A stretch of 64,000 bases of DNA, taken from positions 6,200,001 through 6,264,000 of the forward strand of contig NC_071349.1 in assembly GCF_027744825.2 (NCBI RefSeq), given 5' to 3'. Positions within the stretch are counted from its first letter, which is position 1; the number at the start of each line of letters is the position of its first letter. Source of the stretch: Synchiropus splendidus (Eukaryota; Chordata; Actinopteri; Syngnathiformes; Callionymidae). Position numbers and translations under genes: made by a program. Positions 1 to 11,481 of this stretch are shown piece by piece. The notes below the pieces were generated by a model. That model did not search any database. It was not told where the DNA came from and saw nothing but the letters and a program-made list of their open reading frames with translations.

Positions 1-490
1 ATGAACTGAGGGAGGAGGAAAAAGTCTTGAATTATAAACAGTGACAGCACTCATCATATAAGACCTCAAATGGAAGTTTGTGTGGCGTTGTGTTTCACCA
101 AAACACTAATGTATGTGTTGAAATGCAGCAATAAACATCTCACCAATATGACACATGCGTCAGCTTTATTTTATTTTATTTTATTTTTTTATGTGAAGCC
201 ACTGTGTTAGCATGTGAGTTTTTATTTTATTTTTTCTACTCCTAAGGGACCTTTAACAGAAAACTTGCAAATAATCGAAGATATTTAGGAGTAATTCTAT
301 GTCTTTTTGGCAGCAAATGAAAAATAATGTGGTAATATCTCAGGGGTGGTAACTAAGTAGGAAGGGTAGCTATAAGATTTTTAAACAGTTGACCACGGAT
401 CTTAACTATGACATGGAGGGCGAATGATGGGACCTCACTTTTGTGCTGACAGAGTAAAAAAACGTAATATGCAACTTATCAAAATAGGTG
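1..490. other. no gene recognised
   Basis: AT-rich sequence without a supported gene. A short pentanucleotide (TTTTA)n run lies at about 165-190. No splice-flanked exon or repeat family was recognised on either strand. Confidence 0.5.
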
Positions 491-526
491 GAACGCTAGG
501 CCCAGGGTCCAATTCAGGCCTGCGGG
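491..526 (+). mobile_element. possible hAT-like terminal fragment
   Basis: The stretch has the 'AGGCCC-GGG-CCAAT-GGCC' pattern seen at the ends of many vertebrate hAT elements, whose tips resemble AAACTCAAGGCCCGGGGGCC. A degenerate inverted counterpart lies at 2971-3003. The match is by eye and imperfect. The two could be unrelated short copies. Confidence 0.3.
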
Positions 527-2731
527 TTCTTGAAATTGTTTTCCAACAATAAAAAAGCAACTTACCCAAACGGATCAAGAATTGCTGGATAAGAAACTTG
601 TTTTACTGAAACACCAGATGTTTTCCCACTGCACTTCATGGCCATGGCCATGGCGGACCATCTTGACAGCAACAGCCCATCGCCATTAAACTATCACACA
701 TAAGTTGAGAAAGTTGTCCAACAGAGTAGCCAGTCTAGACACGTTTATTATTTTAGGGACGCTTTTGTTTTCAAATGCAAATAAAGCAACGAACGCCAAC
801 AACAACATAACCTGATCCATGTAAATGCTAACACACTCAGCACATATTTACCAACTATGATGGCGCTGCTCACTTTGGCTGCTCTAAGGTTGTACTGTTG
901 CATTTGGGTGTTGAACTGCAACAGAACTGCAGCTCAGCTGGGATTTCTTCTGTTGTGTCTGATGAAAGGTCTCAGGAAAACTCAACCCATGAACCATTAG
1001 CACTGCCTCTCACACTCTCACATCCTGACTTTAATTCCAGGTCAACACCCAACATGCATTTCTTAGTTCCGCACATATCCATTTAAGTCGGGCTTATCTT
1101 GGTAAAAAGAAAGATAAAGCTGAAGCTGAGAAGCTGCTGAGAGAAAAGCTTCTCCAGGTGTGACAGGTACTGACCCGTCCCCGACGGCTCCCACACTTCA
1201 CACCTGGTAGCCAGGTCTAAATCTGATCAGGACCAAAATACTCGAAATGGTTCTGTAATTGTTTAATTTTCCTTTAAGTGCGGTCCCGTCCAGGGTGACA
1301 CACTCTGGGACCGGAGGTGGGCTGAGCAAACAGCGCGAGTGAAAAGAGATATGTTGTTGACCTGTCCAGCAACACAAAGGCCATTCCCAGGGCTCAGGTG
1401 AGAAAGCCTCCTCCAGCGTGGATCTCTTTGCCAAATACTGTGAGTGTCCCCCTTTATTTGAGAGAGTCAGGCTTGTTGACTTCCGCCATAGAGGACCAAC
1501 GATGCGTGCATTTCCATTTCCCATGAAAGAATCATCTCAAATAAGTGAAACATTAGTTCCTTCTCCTACTCTGATATTTTCAGACAATTTTATAGCTATA
1601 AATGAGTGAACTTGAAACTGTCCCGTGTTTAACAGTCTGCCAGCATGTCAGTAAAGCAAATTGGAGTGAAGATGCTTCTTTGTGGTGAGAGCCCTGAGGT
1701 CAAAGCCAAGAACATTCGGACTTGTCAGCACATCCTCATATCATCTATTTTCCGCTGCTTGCCTGGATGTGGCCAGGATGACTGCTGGTGATGATTTTAA
1801 AGCTCTGTTCGGTCAGGAGCTGACAGAATCTGAACTATTTTTCGACTTTGCACCTAGCAACCTCCAGCATTACATGTGCAGATACGTTTTTCTTTTTTTA
1901 TCTGTAACATTACAGGCATCACAATTAAGAAAACCACCCGTGCATGAATATAAATGCATTCATTCCCGATTAGAATCAGAATTCTTCGGCTCGGCCATTA
2001 TAAAACTGCTAAAATCTCCTTTTCCAATCTGGATTTGGGCAGTAATCCAGCTGATTGTGCAGCTCATGAGGGCTCATTGACTGCTTGCACTGGAGGGAAA
2101 AATCTTATTGCACACACACAACCACTTGGGTGGTAGTGAGGGAAAATGGAATTTATATTCCAGCAACTGACCGAGCAGTGACTACAGGGACAGTTCAGGC
2201 AGCAGTATTATTGCTGTTTTTTTTCCTCCCCTGGAGTTTCTCTTCTCTTAAGATGTAGGTGAGCAATCACACTGACCTTCAGTCTTGGCCGAGGTCAGCA
2301 TATCCCAGACATTGATGTTTGATAGATAGAATATATCTCCATAGCAGAAATCATCCTCTTCTCTAGGTAGATAAGCAATGAAAAAAAGACTCTAGAAGGT
2401 CACAGATGTGGATCACCCCAGAGAGACTTTCGGGTTCTTTGCTAAGAGTTTGACATAGGTAAGCAAAATCCTTTCTGCTGGATGGAGTTCTGCTTGAAGT
2501 TCCTGCTAAAGATGTTTCCCTGAAGACGAATGAAGCAGCCGCTCAGAGGAACTAATCCTGGTCAACTACAGCAATTTGGTTCAGTGTAATTTCTATCATT
2601 CTAAAACTAACAAATGGAACAAGCAAGTGATTCAGAGAGACATTCAGTTAGATTTTATCCAGTTGTCTTGATCAAGAGGCCCAATTGTGTATTTTTTTCA
2701 TCACATCCTCATCGAGTGGCCTCACGTAAAA

Positions 2732-2732
<1 letters not shown>
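527..2732. other. no gene recognised
   Basis: Open frames are short. The longest, 1682-2080 on the plus strand with 132 codons, shows no recognisable domain, no codon bias and no splice context. A small CATGGC tandem is present at 638-654. Nothing else stands out. Confidence 0.45.

Positions 2733-2822
<90 letters not shown>
2733..2822. repeat. (TA)n microsatellite ending in (GT)n
   Basis: About 83 bp of uninterrupted TA dinucleotide runs to 2815 and is followed by GTGTGTG. Both strands can be translated through it as an alternating Tyr-Ile peptide, which is an artefact. Confidence 0.97.
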
Positions 2823-2970
2823 GCCTCTAGATGGCACTCTGTAGCTTAAATTCTTTGGATTTGAACAAACATTTCTGAACCCTCCTATCATTTTAAAACC
2901 GAAAGTGCCATCTACTGATCTCTGAAAAAGAGGACACTGTTTCATGAAGCATCATTAGCCTATCACTAGG

Positions 2971-3003
2971 TGGCCCATGGACCTGGAGTTTGACATGCTT
3001 GAG
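2971..3003 (-). mobile_element. hAT-like terminal inverted repeat remnant
   Basis: On the minus strand this reads as a tip close to 'TCAAACTC-AGG-CC-GGGCC', typical of vertebrate hAT termini. The preceding 2823-2970 sequence may be the body of a non-autonomous copy. No transposase frame is left. Confidence 0.4.
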
Positions 3004-4381
3004 TCAAAACTGTAATTCATGTTCTCAACAAAAACTTGAGCGTAACAACTTGTCGCAAATATTGTGAAAACATTTTTTTGCATTATAAAGATTTTTTCTT
3101 GTTTAATTGATCAGCAGATCAGCAACGCCACATTCATGAACAGACTGTAAATTTGACAAATTACTAATATATATTTTTTTAAATGAGCCAACTTGCTTCG
3201 TTGGTTGCTCAGGAGACATGAGTTAGTGAGTAACATTCCCGCTCGCTTTTGCGCAGTCTTCTTTTTTCCAAGGACAGTTCACTTAATCCCGCTCAGCTGT
3301 CTTCATTTAGACTTGGTAAAAGATGGCCAACGAGACTTTGTTGGTAAAATTGAGCGACTGGTTTTAATAAAAAAACTACAAAAATGCACTACAGTTCTTT
3401 CTTTGGAGCGACTTCTTTTGTTAAAGACATGTACCATGTCCTTGTTTTTACAAACACCCTGTAATACAGAGTTATTACTTTCATGATTCGGCGACTGAAG
3501 GACGCAGCCTCTGTGGGAATGTGGGAACTTTTTTTTTTTACAACAAAAGACGACTTGCGGAATAGGTGAAGAGATGTGCGCACTTGTTACTCATTAACAA
3601 GGGTTGCCTTATACACTATTCTTTGTCAGATGCTTTTTCAGTACTCATGTGAAAACCGTCAATGACTAAACCTTATTATTTAGAATGGAAAGTTTCCATT
3701 TTTTTTTAAACAAACTGCCCTGTAAGGCATCATTTCTCATTCTGATAGTGTTAAATATACACATTTTGCAGCAAGCACTTCCTTTTCACAATAAGCAAAT
3801 GATGTGGCGTCTCCATCATGTGGGACTGGAGTATTTGGACAGCTTTATTCTTTTGTGCTTCCTCCTGACGGTGTGTGTGTGCTCTCGCTCAGTGGATGGG
3901 AACTGCAGCGAGCCGGGTGCAACACTGCTGGGTATTCTACCAGATGAAGACTCGCTATGAATCAGGGCTAAGTTCCAGCCCGGGCCTGAATGTGTGTGTT
4001 GGACTCCTCATTGCATATCTGGAGACCACACAGGATCCACAAGCATGTCCAAATCTCTCTGCTGCCCTCTATCTCTGTCTGTACACCTCCCTGTGGGAGC
4101 AGGGTCACTAGTTCAAGACCAGCAGGGAACCTGCGCAGGCATCAACACGTGCGTTTTTCGCTGCTGATTGTCGCTCAACGTCTCGGCTACTTCTGGTGAT
4201 TAATGGATTATTTGCTGTAAACCACATATGAAAACATTCTGCGCGTTACCTTCTTCATGGCACAAGGGGCAATTCAGAATGAAATGTAATGGATTTCACT
4301 GAAAATTAAAGAGGAATATGAGCAGTGCTATAAAATAATATTGGGAAGGAGTGAGACACAATTTTACAGCCAAGCAAATGT
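3004..4381. other. no gene recognised
   Basis: Only short, overlapping frames are seen, the longest 97 codons at 3193-3486, with no domain signature. There is no repeat I can name. Confidence 0.45.
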
Positions 4382-4419
4382 GAACTGGTAAAAGCACTGA
4401 GGGTTTTATATATATATAT

Positions 4420-4640
4420 AATCGTAAAAGAATATTTGCCACATTTTTCAATTTGAATGAATTTGGTATATTACTGACTCAAATTATGGACTCATACATA
4501 CATTTAAATAACAAAATTGTCTATATGACAATTGTGAAATTGACAATAGGACAATAAATCATGATGGTGGCCATATTAAAGTTTTATATCACCTTATTTA
4601 AACTAAACCTCTTTTAATGTGTATAATAATTTCAATTTTA
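4420..4640 (+). mobile_element. hAT-related dispersed repeat, copy 1
   Basis: The copy aligns by eye with the reverse complement of 52960-53185. Shared blocks include AAGAATATTTGCCACA, a TTCAATTTGAATGAATTTGG block, and GATGGTGGC followed by TATATCACCTTATTTAAAC. It has no coding capacity. The related copy at 52794-53262 carries the AATTAATC-rich end typical of fish hAT MITEs, which is the basis for the assignment. Confidence 0.65.
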
Positions 4641-4673
4641 TTATATATATATATATTCTCAGTGCTTTTACCA

Positions 4674-4682
<9 letters not shown>

Positions 4683-4762
<80 letters not shown>
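4683..4762. repeat. (TA)n microsatellite
   Basis: About 80 bp of pure TA dinucleotide, preceded by GTGTGTG. It lies between two copies of the GTAAAAG-type inverted motif. Confidence 0.97.
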
Positions 4763-4764
<2 letters not shown>

Positions 4765-4786
4765 CTCAGCACTTTTACTGAGTAAT

Positions 4787-6740
4787 AATAATAATAATAT
4801 ATAATAATAATAATTATTATTACTATTACTTAATTGAAATTACGATTTAAGTCATAAATCTTTGTTGAAAGGCTAAAAAGGTCATTTAAATTATTCAGAT
4901 TATACTCTCATAATTGAAATAATTTATAATAAATAAACAATATAACATAATAAACAACAAAAAAAATATATATATAATACATTTTAAAAAAACAGTACAC
5001 TTACACTTAGTGTAAATGTAAATATAATAATAAAAATATAGTTTAACATGAACATATGGTGGAAAAAAATAATAGTTTCTAGCAAGTTACAATGAAGTTA
5101 AGATTTTGCAATAAACTTGATGAAACCTGTTTCACCATGTGATTGCAGGCGGTGTCTAATAATGGAGGGATATGAAAGTTTGAAGAGGTGAAAGTTATTT
5201 TTATTTAAACAGTAAACTATTTATCGTGTGAAATACGTACAACATCTAATACACGTCACACTCCCCCAGTCACATTAGGACATCTTAGTCAAGCTACTAA
5301 CCGAGAAGACATTAAGACTCCACAACAAGTTTTGACAACGTGAAATGATGCTTGAGACGACATGTGCACAGCGGCCATTGTGATCCCCTGCCTATCGTTG
5401 TGAGAAGAACAAATGATTTTTTTTTTTTTACTTCAGTGTCTGGATGTCCAGGGAGGTTGCACTCTGTCCGCTGAGGCCGCTGAGTGTTATAAATTAGTTT
5501 GTCGTACCACCATGGTCGGCCATGAATGACCTCACCAGACGCTCCGCTGTCATAAACTAAGCTAATAAGAATGTACAGGAAGAAAAACAGCGCCTGCCGT
5601 GACTGTGGCTACTTTGACGTGAAAGCTGGCCGCTAACGTCATAAATCTTTTCCTGATAATCCTCAATGGATGGTTGTCGGTTCACATGTTGAGAGCTGAA
5701 GAAATAAGCATGTATAGAAGAGGAGCTACACCCAGGACATCCAACTTTCATCGGAAAAGCCCCCTCTACTGTGAAAGCAGACTTCCATATGTACTTGTAC
5801 CTTCTGCGGGCCTTTAACCTGAAACAGATGTTGTCAATAAATACTCATGACCCATGGAGGCTCTTCCAGCGTGCAACAGGGGCCTTTTTTGGATGGCCCA
5901 CTTGTCTACCTGGTCAACACCTGATTACACCACCAGCATTGCGATGAAGAGGTCTACATGCTCTTTCCATCCGGTCACAGAGAAGAGTCGCACGACAAAC
6001 AGTTCTTTTTAAAAGTGACTGGACAAAAGTCGGGTAGTTGGCACACACACACACCCTCAGCTCCCTGGGGAGCAGTGTGTGAGCTGCTACAATCTGCCTC
6101 CTGTTAAAAGGTCTGCTACTAACTTGTGACCTATCGCCTCCACGTTCTAATCTTTCCACAAACATCAGTAAGGGGAGATTTACATGCCCTCTTGCCATTT
6201 ACTTCACACGTCTTCATTTTTTTTTTATCGGCTCTGAGAGTCTTATTCTATTTTTTTTTTTTGTTCATTATGACAAACGCAACCTTCTACCAAGAAAGAA
6301 AGCTCACTTGTTTGAGAAGTCAGGCGGGCAAAAACTATGAAGTGAGACGTTGTGGAGACAATGATTATAATATACTAACATCTGCAACACAGATGTGTTA
6401 CATGTTATAAGTTAAATGTCACTGTTTATTCTTCAGTAAATATTTATCCTTTCTTGTGAGTCCATTTTCACTCGTGCTGTTTTGTCCACTTTGGGCCACC
6501 GTAGATCAAGCTACTGGCACTACCTGCTTGCGTGGATCAGGCAGAAATAAACAAGGAATATGTGCTGCAGCACGCACGTCAAAACAACCGTTTGCTTTGG
6601 TTGCTTTTTTTCATTTCTTCCGCTCTCGGATAAAGGACTCATCTATTTATCTCAGACGGTGTGTTCAGGAGTGTTGGAAGTGACATAATGTGTTCCCTTT
6701 CAATTACAATGACCTAGTTATGCTGTCATGTTAATCATCA
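4787..6740. other. no gene recognised; AT-rich, one possible retroposon scrap
   Basis: Positions 4785-5060 are very AT-rich with TAA triplet runs. Positions 5900-6020 faintly resemble the C-terminal 'SGRR-RS-R' tail of fish LINEs on the plus strand, but too weakly to annotate. The rest shows no gene or repeat I recognise. Confidence 0.4.
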
Positions 6741-7208
6741 AATTGAGGCTTAACCTAGTGGGGACCGGTAAAAGGTCTTCACAAGGAGGTGTATAGCTAC
6801 AAGGGACACACACACGCACACAGGTTTGCCATTTTTGAGGGGTCCGCTCATTGTCATAACGCTTTCCCCAGCCTCTCATTCTAAACCTAACCATCCAAAA
6901 CACATGGCTAACCTTAACTATGACTCTAAACCAAATTTACACCCAATAATAATTTATTATGTGGAATCACTCTTCCTCAATTTTCAAGTTTGTCTTCCTA
7001 TCTTAGTGAGGACTGTCATTGACATCCATTAATATAATGCTTTCCCCAGCCTCTCACCATAAAGCCAACCATCGAAAACAAATGGCTAAACTTAACCTTT
7101 ACGCTTAACCCAATTATTATATTATTACGTTGTAATAACCAAGCTATTTTGTAGTTTTACCCTCAAAATGAGGCTCGACAAAGTGAGGACCGGCCAAAAT
7201 GTCCTCAC
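6741..7208. repeat. teleost 'GTGAGGACCGG' dispersed repeat, internally tandem
   Basis: Two direct copies of a roughly 42-bp block (6741-6782 and 7165-7208) share GAGGCT, GGACCGG and GTCYTCAC. The right copy contains an 8-bp inverted repeat, GTGAGGAC and GTCCTCAC. Two copies of a second block (about 6855-6920 and 7033-7098) share GCTTTCCCCAGCCTCTCA and AACCATC-AAAACA-ATGGCTAA. This matches a common fish dispersed repeat of unclear class. It encodes no protein. Confidence 0.7.
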
Positions 7209-8984
7209 ACTGTAAGAGTTTGTAAGAGTTGTTGTTGCGTTTATTCAGTAGTGTTTACACTATTAGCGATTTGTTTGTGCTTTGGTGCTTTTTATGTAAA
7301 CAGATTTTATTTGAAAGCCATTACTGTCTTTTGGGGTTGACAGCACACGTGCAAGGTATGTTTTTTTTTTTTTTTGTCGAGTGTTGGAATATCAAAGACA
7401 GTGTGAACGTACAGGTTTTTGACCGTAAATTTATGGAAGCTATTGTTCTGTTGTTCCTGAGACCATAGTCCCTGACTTACAATAAAGGAAGGCACTTCAA
7501 CTTCTACGACACAAGATTCAGTTTGTTTGTCTTGTTCTTTTTTGATTCCTGTCGGACAGAAGCTCATGGAAAAAGTTCATCTGGCTGTGCTGTTGACTGC
7601 GAAGGAACGAAGAAGAAAAACGGGTGAGAGACTAAACGTTGTCTTCAACACCAACAAGTCAGCAAAGTATTGGAGATTGCTAATAAACTGTTGACAAAAA
7701 AGTCATACAGGTTCTCACAAAGATACACACGATGTAATTTCAAAATGTTGGTCTAGTAATCATACTCATACTAATTTTTTTCTCTTGCAATAGAAGCAAT
7801 ACATGACCTTCACATATAAATGTGGCTCTGCAAACATCTTCCTTCTCTTACAGAAATATCAATTTGAATGTTGCAGTAGTACAAGAATCTAATGAAGTAA
7901 ACAGCTTTGTACTACTAACTTATTATGTCAGAACTTTTTCTTATTAATTCAACCCTGCTTTTTTACTGTGTATGTTTTCATTCCACAGAAAGATACATGA
8001 AATCGATTTATTTTGCCTCAAAATCTGGAAAATTGTTTTGTTTTTGTGCAGAAGATGAAGGTATGTCTCTGACACATCTGGGTGGAGCAATAAACCCACA
8101 ATGGTGATCCAGCTGCCATGGCTCATCCATCTGCAAAAGGAAAAAAAAAAAAAAAAACTCAACGGTAAAATAGGAAATCCCAAAAAAGCTAAGTACAAAA
8201 AATGTTTTTTTTTACGTCAGTAAATATATTAGTTACTTTCAACATCACTTGACTGATCCAAAGTGGTGTTGAGACCACAAGGTTTTGAAAATGTTGTGCT
8301 AAGAATGTACTGATTCATATCACTGTAGATATCAGCTGATCGGCAACATGTTCCTGCAAAAGTCTTATATTCTGTGAAAACCCTCTAAACTGAAGGACGA
8401 AACCACAGAAAACGGAGTGTTCCTCACGGCAGGAACATGGTCAAGTCCTTAGCCATATCAGCAGCGTGCCTTCATCCGCAGCAGATAATGATCGCGAAAT
8501 TGTGCTTTTCAAAAGGACACAAACATCTCCAAGTCCGTTCCGCCTCTGTCCTGCTAAGGGTGGTCTCTCTCTTCATCAGCAGTACACAAGTGCTGACATC
8601 ACGTTCTCATGCTATCATGCGGAGTCCAGCTCCCATCAGTATGATAATCTATTCAATATGCAAAATGTTTATTTTTGTGGAAAGACCTCAAGCAAACTGA
8701 AACAATATTTACGCAGTAATGGAGCCAATTATTCAGCCGTTTTCCCAGCCATTACTGGAACCTCATTTGTCTTGTGCTCTCCACTGCAAAGTGAAGACGA
8801 AGCAAATGTGTCCAAAGCCATCATGGGCAAGACTTTGAGATCAAGCAATTGAGCTTTCCAGGCAAGTGTAGTTGCAAGTCTATTCATGGCAGAAATACTG
8901 GAGGGAGATGAGTTGAAATGTCAAAATAGTGGCAGCAACAATGGACGAATGCATGGAGGTCACAACCTCTTTGAGGAATCTCCC
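7209..8984. other. no gene recognised
   Basis: Contains homopolymer runs (T at 7361-7375, A at about 8141-8157). A 128-codon plus-strand frame at 8466-8852 lacks any recognisable domain or splice context, so I do not call it a gene. Confidence 0.4.
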
Positions 8985-9130
8985 TGGTTTGGTGATCTGG
9001 GCATGTTCAATGGACTGTCTCCTGGTTGACTTGGGAACATCTCATACAGAAAGAAAACCAGAGGTGGTGTTTTAGTCGAAGGAAGTCTGGGCACCATTAC
9101 TGTGTGGGGTCTCTGATCGATAAAATTGCT
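8985..9130 (+). pseudogene. LINE reverse transcriptase C-terminal scrap
   Basis: The DNA resembles the end of a common fish LINE ORF in which a 'SRLAWERLG' segment is followed by 'EREVWASLL'. Here the block CTGGTTGACTTGGGAAC is followed by GAAGTCTGGGC with about the expected spacing, on the plus strand. Stops and frame breaks interrupt it and nothing of the polymerase core is present. It would be a short dead relic. Family assignment is from memory and uncertain. Confidence 0.4.
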
Positions 9131-10763
9131 TGAGAGTTTGAAAATCCTCAGTGTGTGGCCCCCTTTAGATGGCACTTGCTCTGTTGAGGGGAAAAGAGAA
9201 CAAGGCCGACTCCTCCAACATCAGCTTTGAGGAGCAGTTTGTCCACCAGCTGTCCATTAGAAACAGACTTGCCTTTCTGGGAAGAGTCAAAAGAAGATGT
9301 GCTGCAACTAGGTCCGCTCAAGCAGCTCTCACATTTTACCATCAGTACATGGCAAATAAGCCTTGGTGGTCGAAATGTTGGTCACAGTTAAACCTGCATT
9401 ATTTTTCTTCCTCTTGACCCTTGGAAACGTCGACAACACCAAGATGCCCTCTCTTGGAAAGAGCAGCTGTGTGTAGTTACGTAAGAGGAAACAGCTGTCA
9501 GAGGCAATCCCAGTGTCTGGATGTTTGCTTCTGGATTTCTGTACAGGTTCTGCTGTTTGTTTTCAGAACGTGATTGGCTTTGCAGCTTGAGCATCAGTGG
9601 GCTGGTGAAAGTTTGGGGTTATATAGAGAGGCTCAGGTACTGGCATCAGATCTGATCTTTCTGCAGCATTGACAAACCAGTATGAGACAATCTTCAGGAG
9701 ATGAAAAGTCTAAAAGTCTGCTGCTTTGTGACATAGCTTTCATAGCTCCTCAAATTCCTGATCAGCGACACGACACTTGGACAGTTTTCATCTTATTGTC
9801 CTCCTTTATCGACTTAAAATTTCAATGTTCTGCCTCAGTCGTGATGCTATATCCAGAGACACTTTCAACATTAACAACACGGCCATTTTAAGGAACATCA
9901 TGTTTAACCTTGTCCGTCTCCATTTTGCTATTTCATTCATTCCGATTTCATTGCCTTCTTGATAGCAGCAGCATGTCTTTTCATGTCAAAACAGAGATGA
10001 AACTGTATATTTGCAGGAATTTAAAGTGAGGATCCTTCAAGGTAGACCACACAGAGACCAGATGAAGTTTACAGCTGCATCCCAGCTTGAGAATATCGAG
10101 GGGTCAAACATAAAGGCTACTGACAATGAACAGAATATGTGAAGTGGACAGCGATAAACAGCACTGGATTCCGGTGTTAAGAACTTCAAATTAAAAATGT
10201 TTCGCCCCTTAAGGCTATTAGGTGTCTTCGTATGGTGTCGCAATGGTCAGAAAATCAGCCATAAATAATAATAATCTTGGTTGATATGATTGCTGCTCAT
10301 CTAGAACAAGTTAGTGGTTCGTTTTGGCTCGCACAAACCAACACTAGACATTTTCCAGAAACCATATTCTGTTCTTTGATTTGTCAAGTGTCTGACTGAA
10401 TTGGAAGTCATTATTCTTCTGAAATTCTTGGCTGTCTGATATCCCACATACCTTGTGGCTCCGTTGCTGAAGCAGGAGACGGGGTCCATTGTGGCACATA
10501 TTTCCAGTGAAATGTTCCCCACTTGTCAACCTTGACTGATCGTCCAACAGTGACACACAAGTCCGCCGTCCACGTTGTGTGTTGCATTAGGTGTTTTAAG
10601 TTATTCATGGACAAAAAGGTCCGTTTGACAATCGCCAATATGTTGCATCTTGTCTTGTATTTAAACAGTATTCACTTTATAATCACAATGGACAGATAGA
10701 AGTATTGTCATGTGACATGTCACATGTGTCGTGATATTCTCTGCACCTTAAACCAAAACTAGT
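9131..10763. other. no gene recognised
   Basis: Frames are all below 90 codons and overlap on both strands. No repeat family was recognised. Confidence 0.4.
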
Positions 10764-11481
10764 GAATAGGTCAGAAGTGACCCAGGTGCAGATGATTGCA
10801 GGCTGACAGAAGGCACGGACGAGATTAAATTAATAAATTTAATACGAGACAGATTACAATATACGCAGATGACGAAGACAGGAACTGAAGGCGCCGGAGT
10901 CAAAACACGAAATACAGAGGGACTAGAGAAAAATTTGCAACAAAAGACAGGTGAATTAGAGTCAACCTTCAAAAACAGGGAGAACACAAAAACGCTCGGA
11001 TATAAATTCACAAGGTCCAGATCAACTTAAAGCGCTACGTGGAGGAGAAGACTCAAACTCACATGAAGGGAAAAAACCTACACAATTGATAAATAAAAAG
11101 TGAGTATAAGAGCACTCGCACACGGTCTGGCTAAAGAATTGAGGAGATCAAAACAGAAGCTGAGCAAGAAGGAGAAAGCAAAACTCAGGAAGCGGCTGAA
11201 GAGAAATTCAAGCGCGCGCAGAAATCTAGAAAATTCAGGAGCAACAACAAGGAATAGAAGTCGTGAGAGAGTTACCGAGTGACATGTAGTGACCATCTAG
11301 CACCCAGCAGTCTGGAGCTCGCCAGGTGATATCCACAGGAGAGGTGATGACGGGATGAGCTCCAGCTGCGCTGCCATTAAGATGGATGGGACACAGGAAA
11401 AGGAAACTACAGGAGGTTAACAAAATAAAAGCACACGGAACAGACAGAATAAGAGCACAGAGTGCAGAACGTGACAGAATA
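10764..11481 (-). mobile_element. solo LTR, family L1 copy 1, with 5-bp target duplication
   Basis: The body is 10769-11476 (708 bp), read on the minus strand. It begins TGTCACGTTCTG and ends GGGTCACTTCTGACC, i.e. TG...C[A] with the last base changed. It is flanked by an exact GAATA duplication at 10764-10768 and 11477-11481. The core TCCAGCTGCGCTGCC (11361-11375) is shared exactly with the copies at 17.7-18.4 kb and 22.2 kb. Features resemble teleost Ty3/gypsy LTRs: size, 5-bp duplication and a 'CTGCACCTGGGTCA'-type end. No internal retroviral-type coding region is next to it, so it is a solo LTR left by recombination. Frames inside it are spurious. Confidence 0.75.

Larger units (their letters stand above)
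4385..4782. mobile_element. inverted-repeat framed composite around an hAT-related copy
   Basis: The motif CTGGTAAAAGCACTGAGGGT (4385-4404) recurs inverted at 4762-4782 with three differences and again inverted at 4658-4674. The left and right outer copies each pass straight into TA repeats. Inside lies a copy (about 4420-4640) of the family also found at 52794-53262 and 31300-31510. The layout resembles a MITE whose interior was invaded by a second repeat and by TA expansion, but the family of the outer motif is not known to me. Confidence 0.55.

Noticed and set aside
1682..2080. 132-codon plus-strand frame
   Set aside because: No domain and no exon-like boundaries. A second frame overlaps it.
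2614..2844. Frames rich in alternating Tyr and Ile here and at 4619-4804, 23495-23734, 44653-45102 and 50445-50817
   Set aside because: They are translations of (TA)n microsatellites, not proteins. The only real coding remnant among them is the LINE tail ending at 45006.
4100..4135. AGTTCAAGACCAGCAGGGAA resembling a tRNA-derived SINE B box
   Set aside because: No A box at the right distance and no recognisable SINE body.
5900..6060. Possible LINE C-terminal tail
   Set aside because: Only a weak resemblance to the SGRR-type tail, with stops. The match could be chance.
8466..8852. 128-codon plus-strand frame
   Set aside because: No recognisable domain, no splice or start context, and another frame overlaps it. 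Such lengths are expected by chance in 64 kb.
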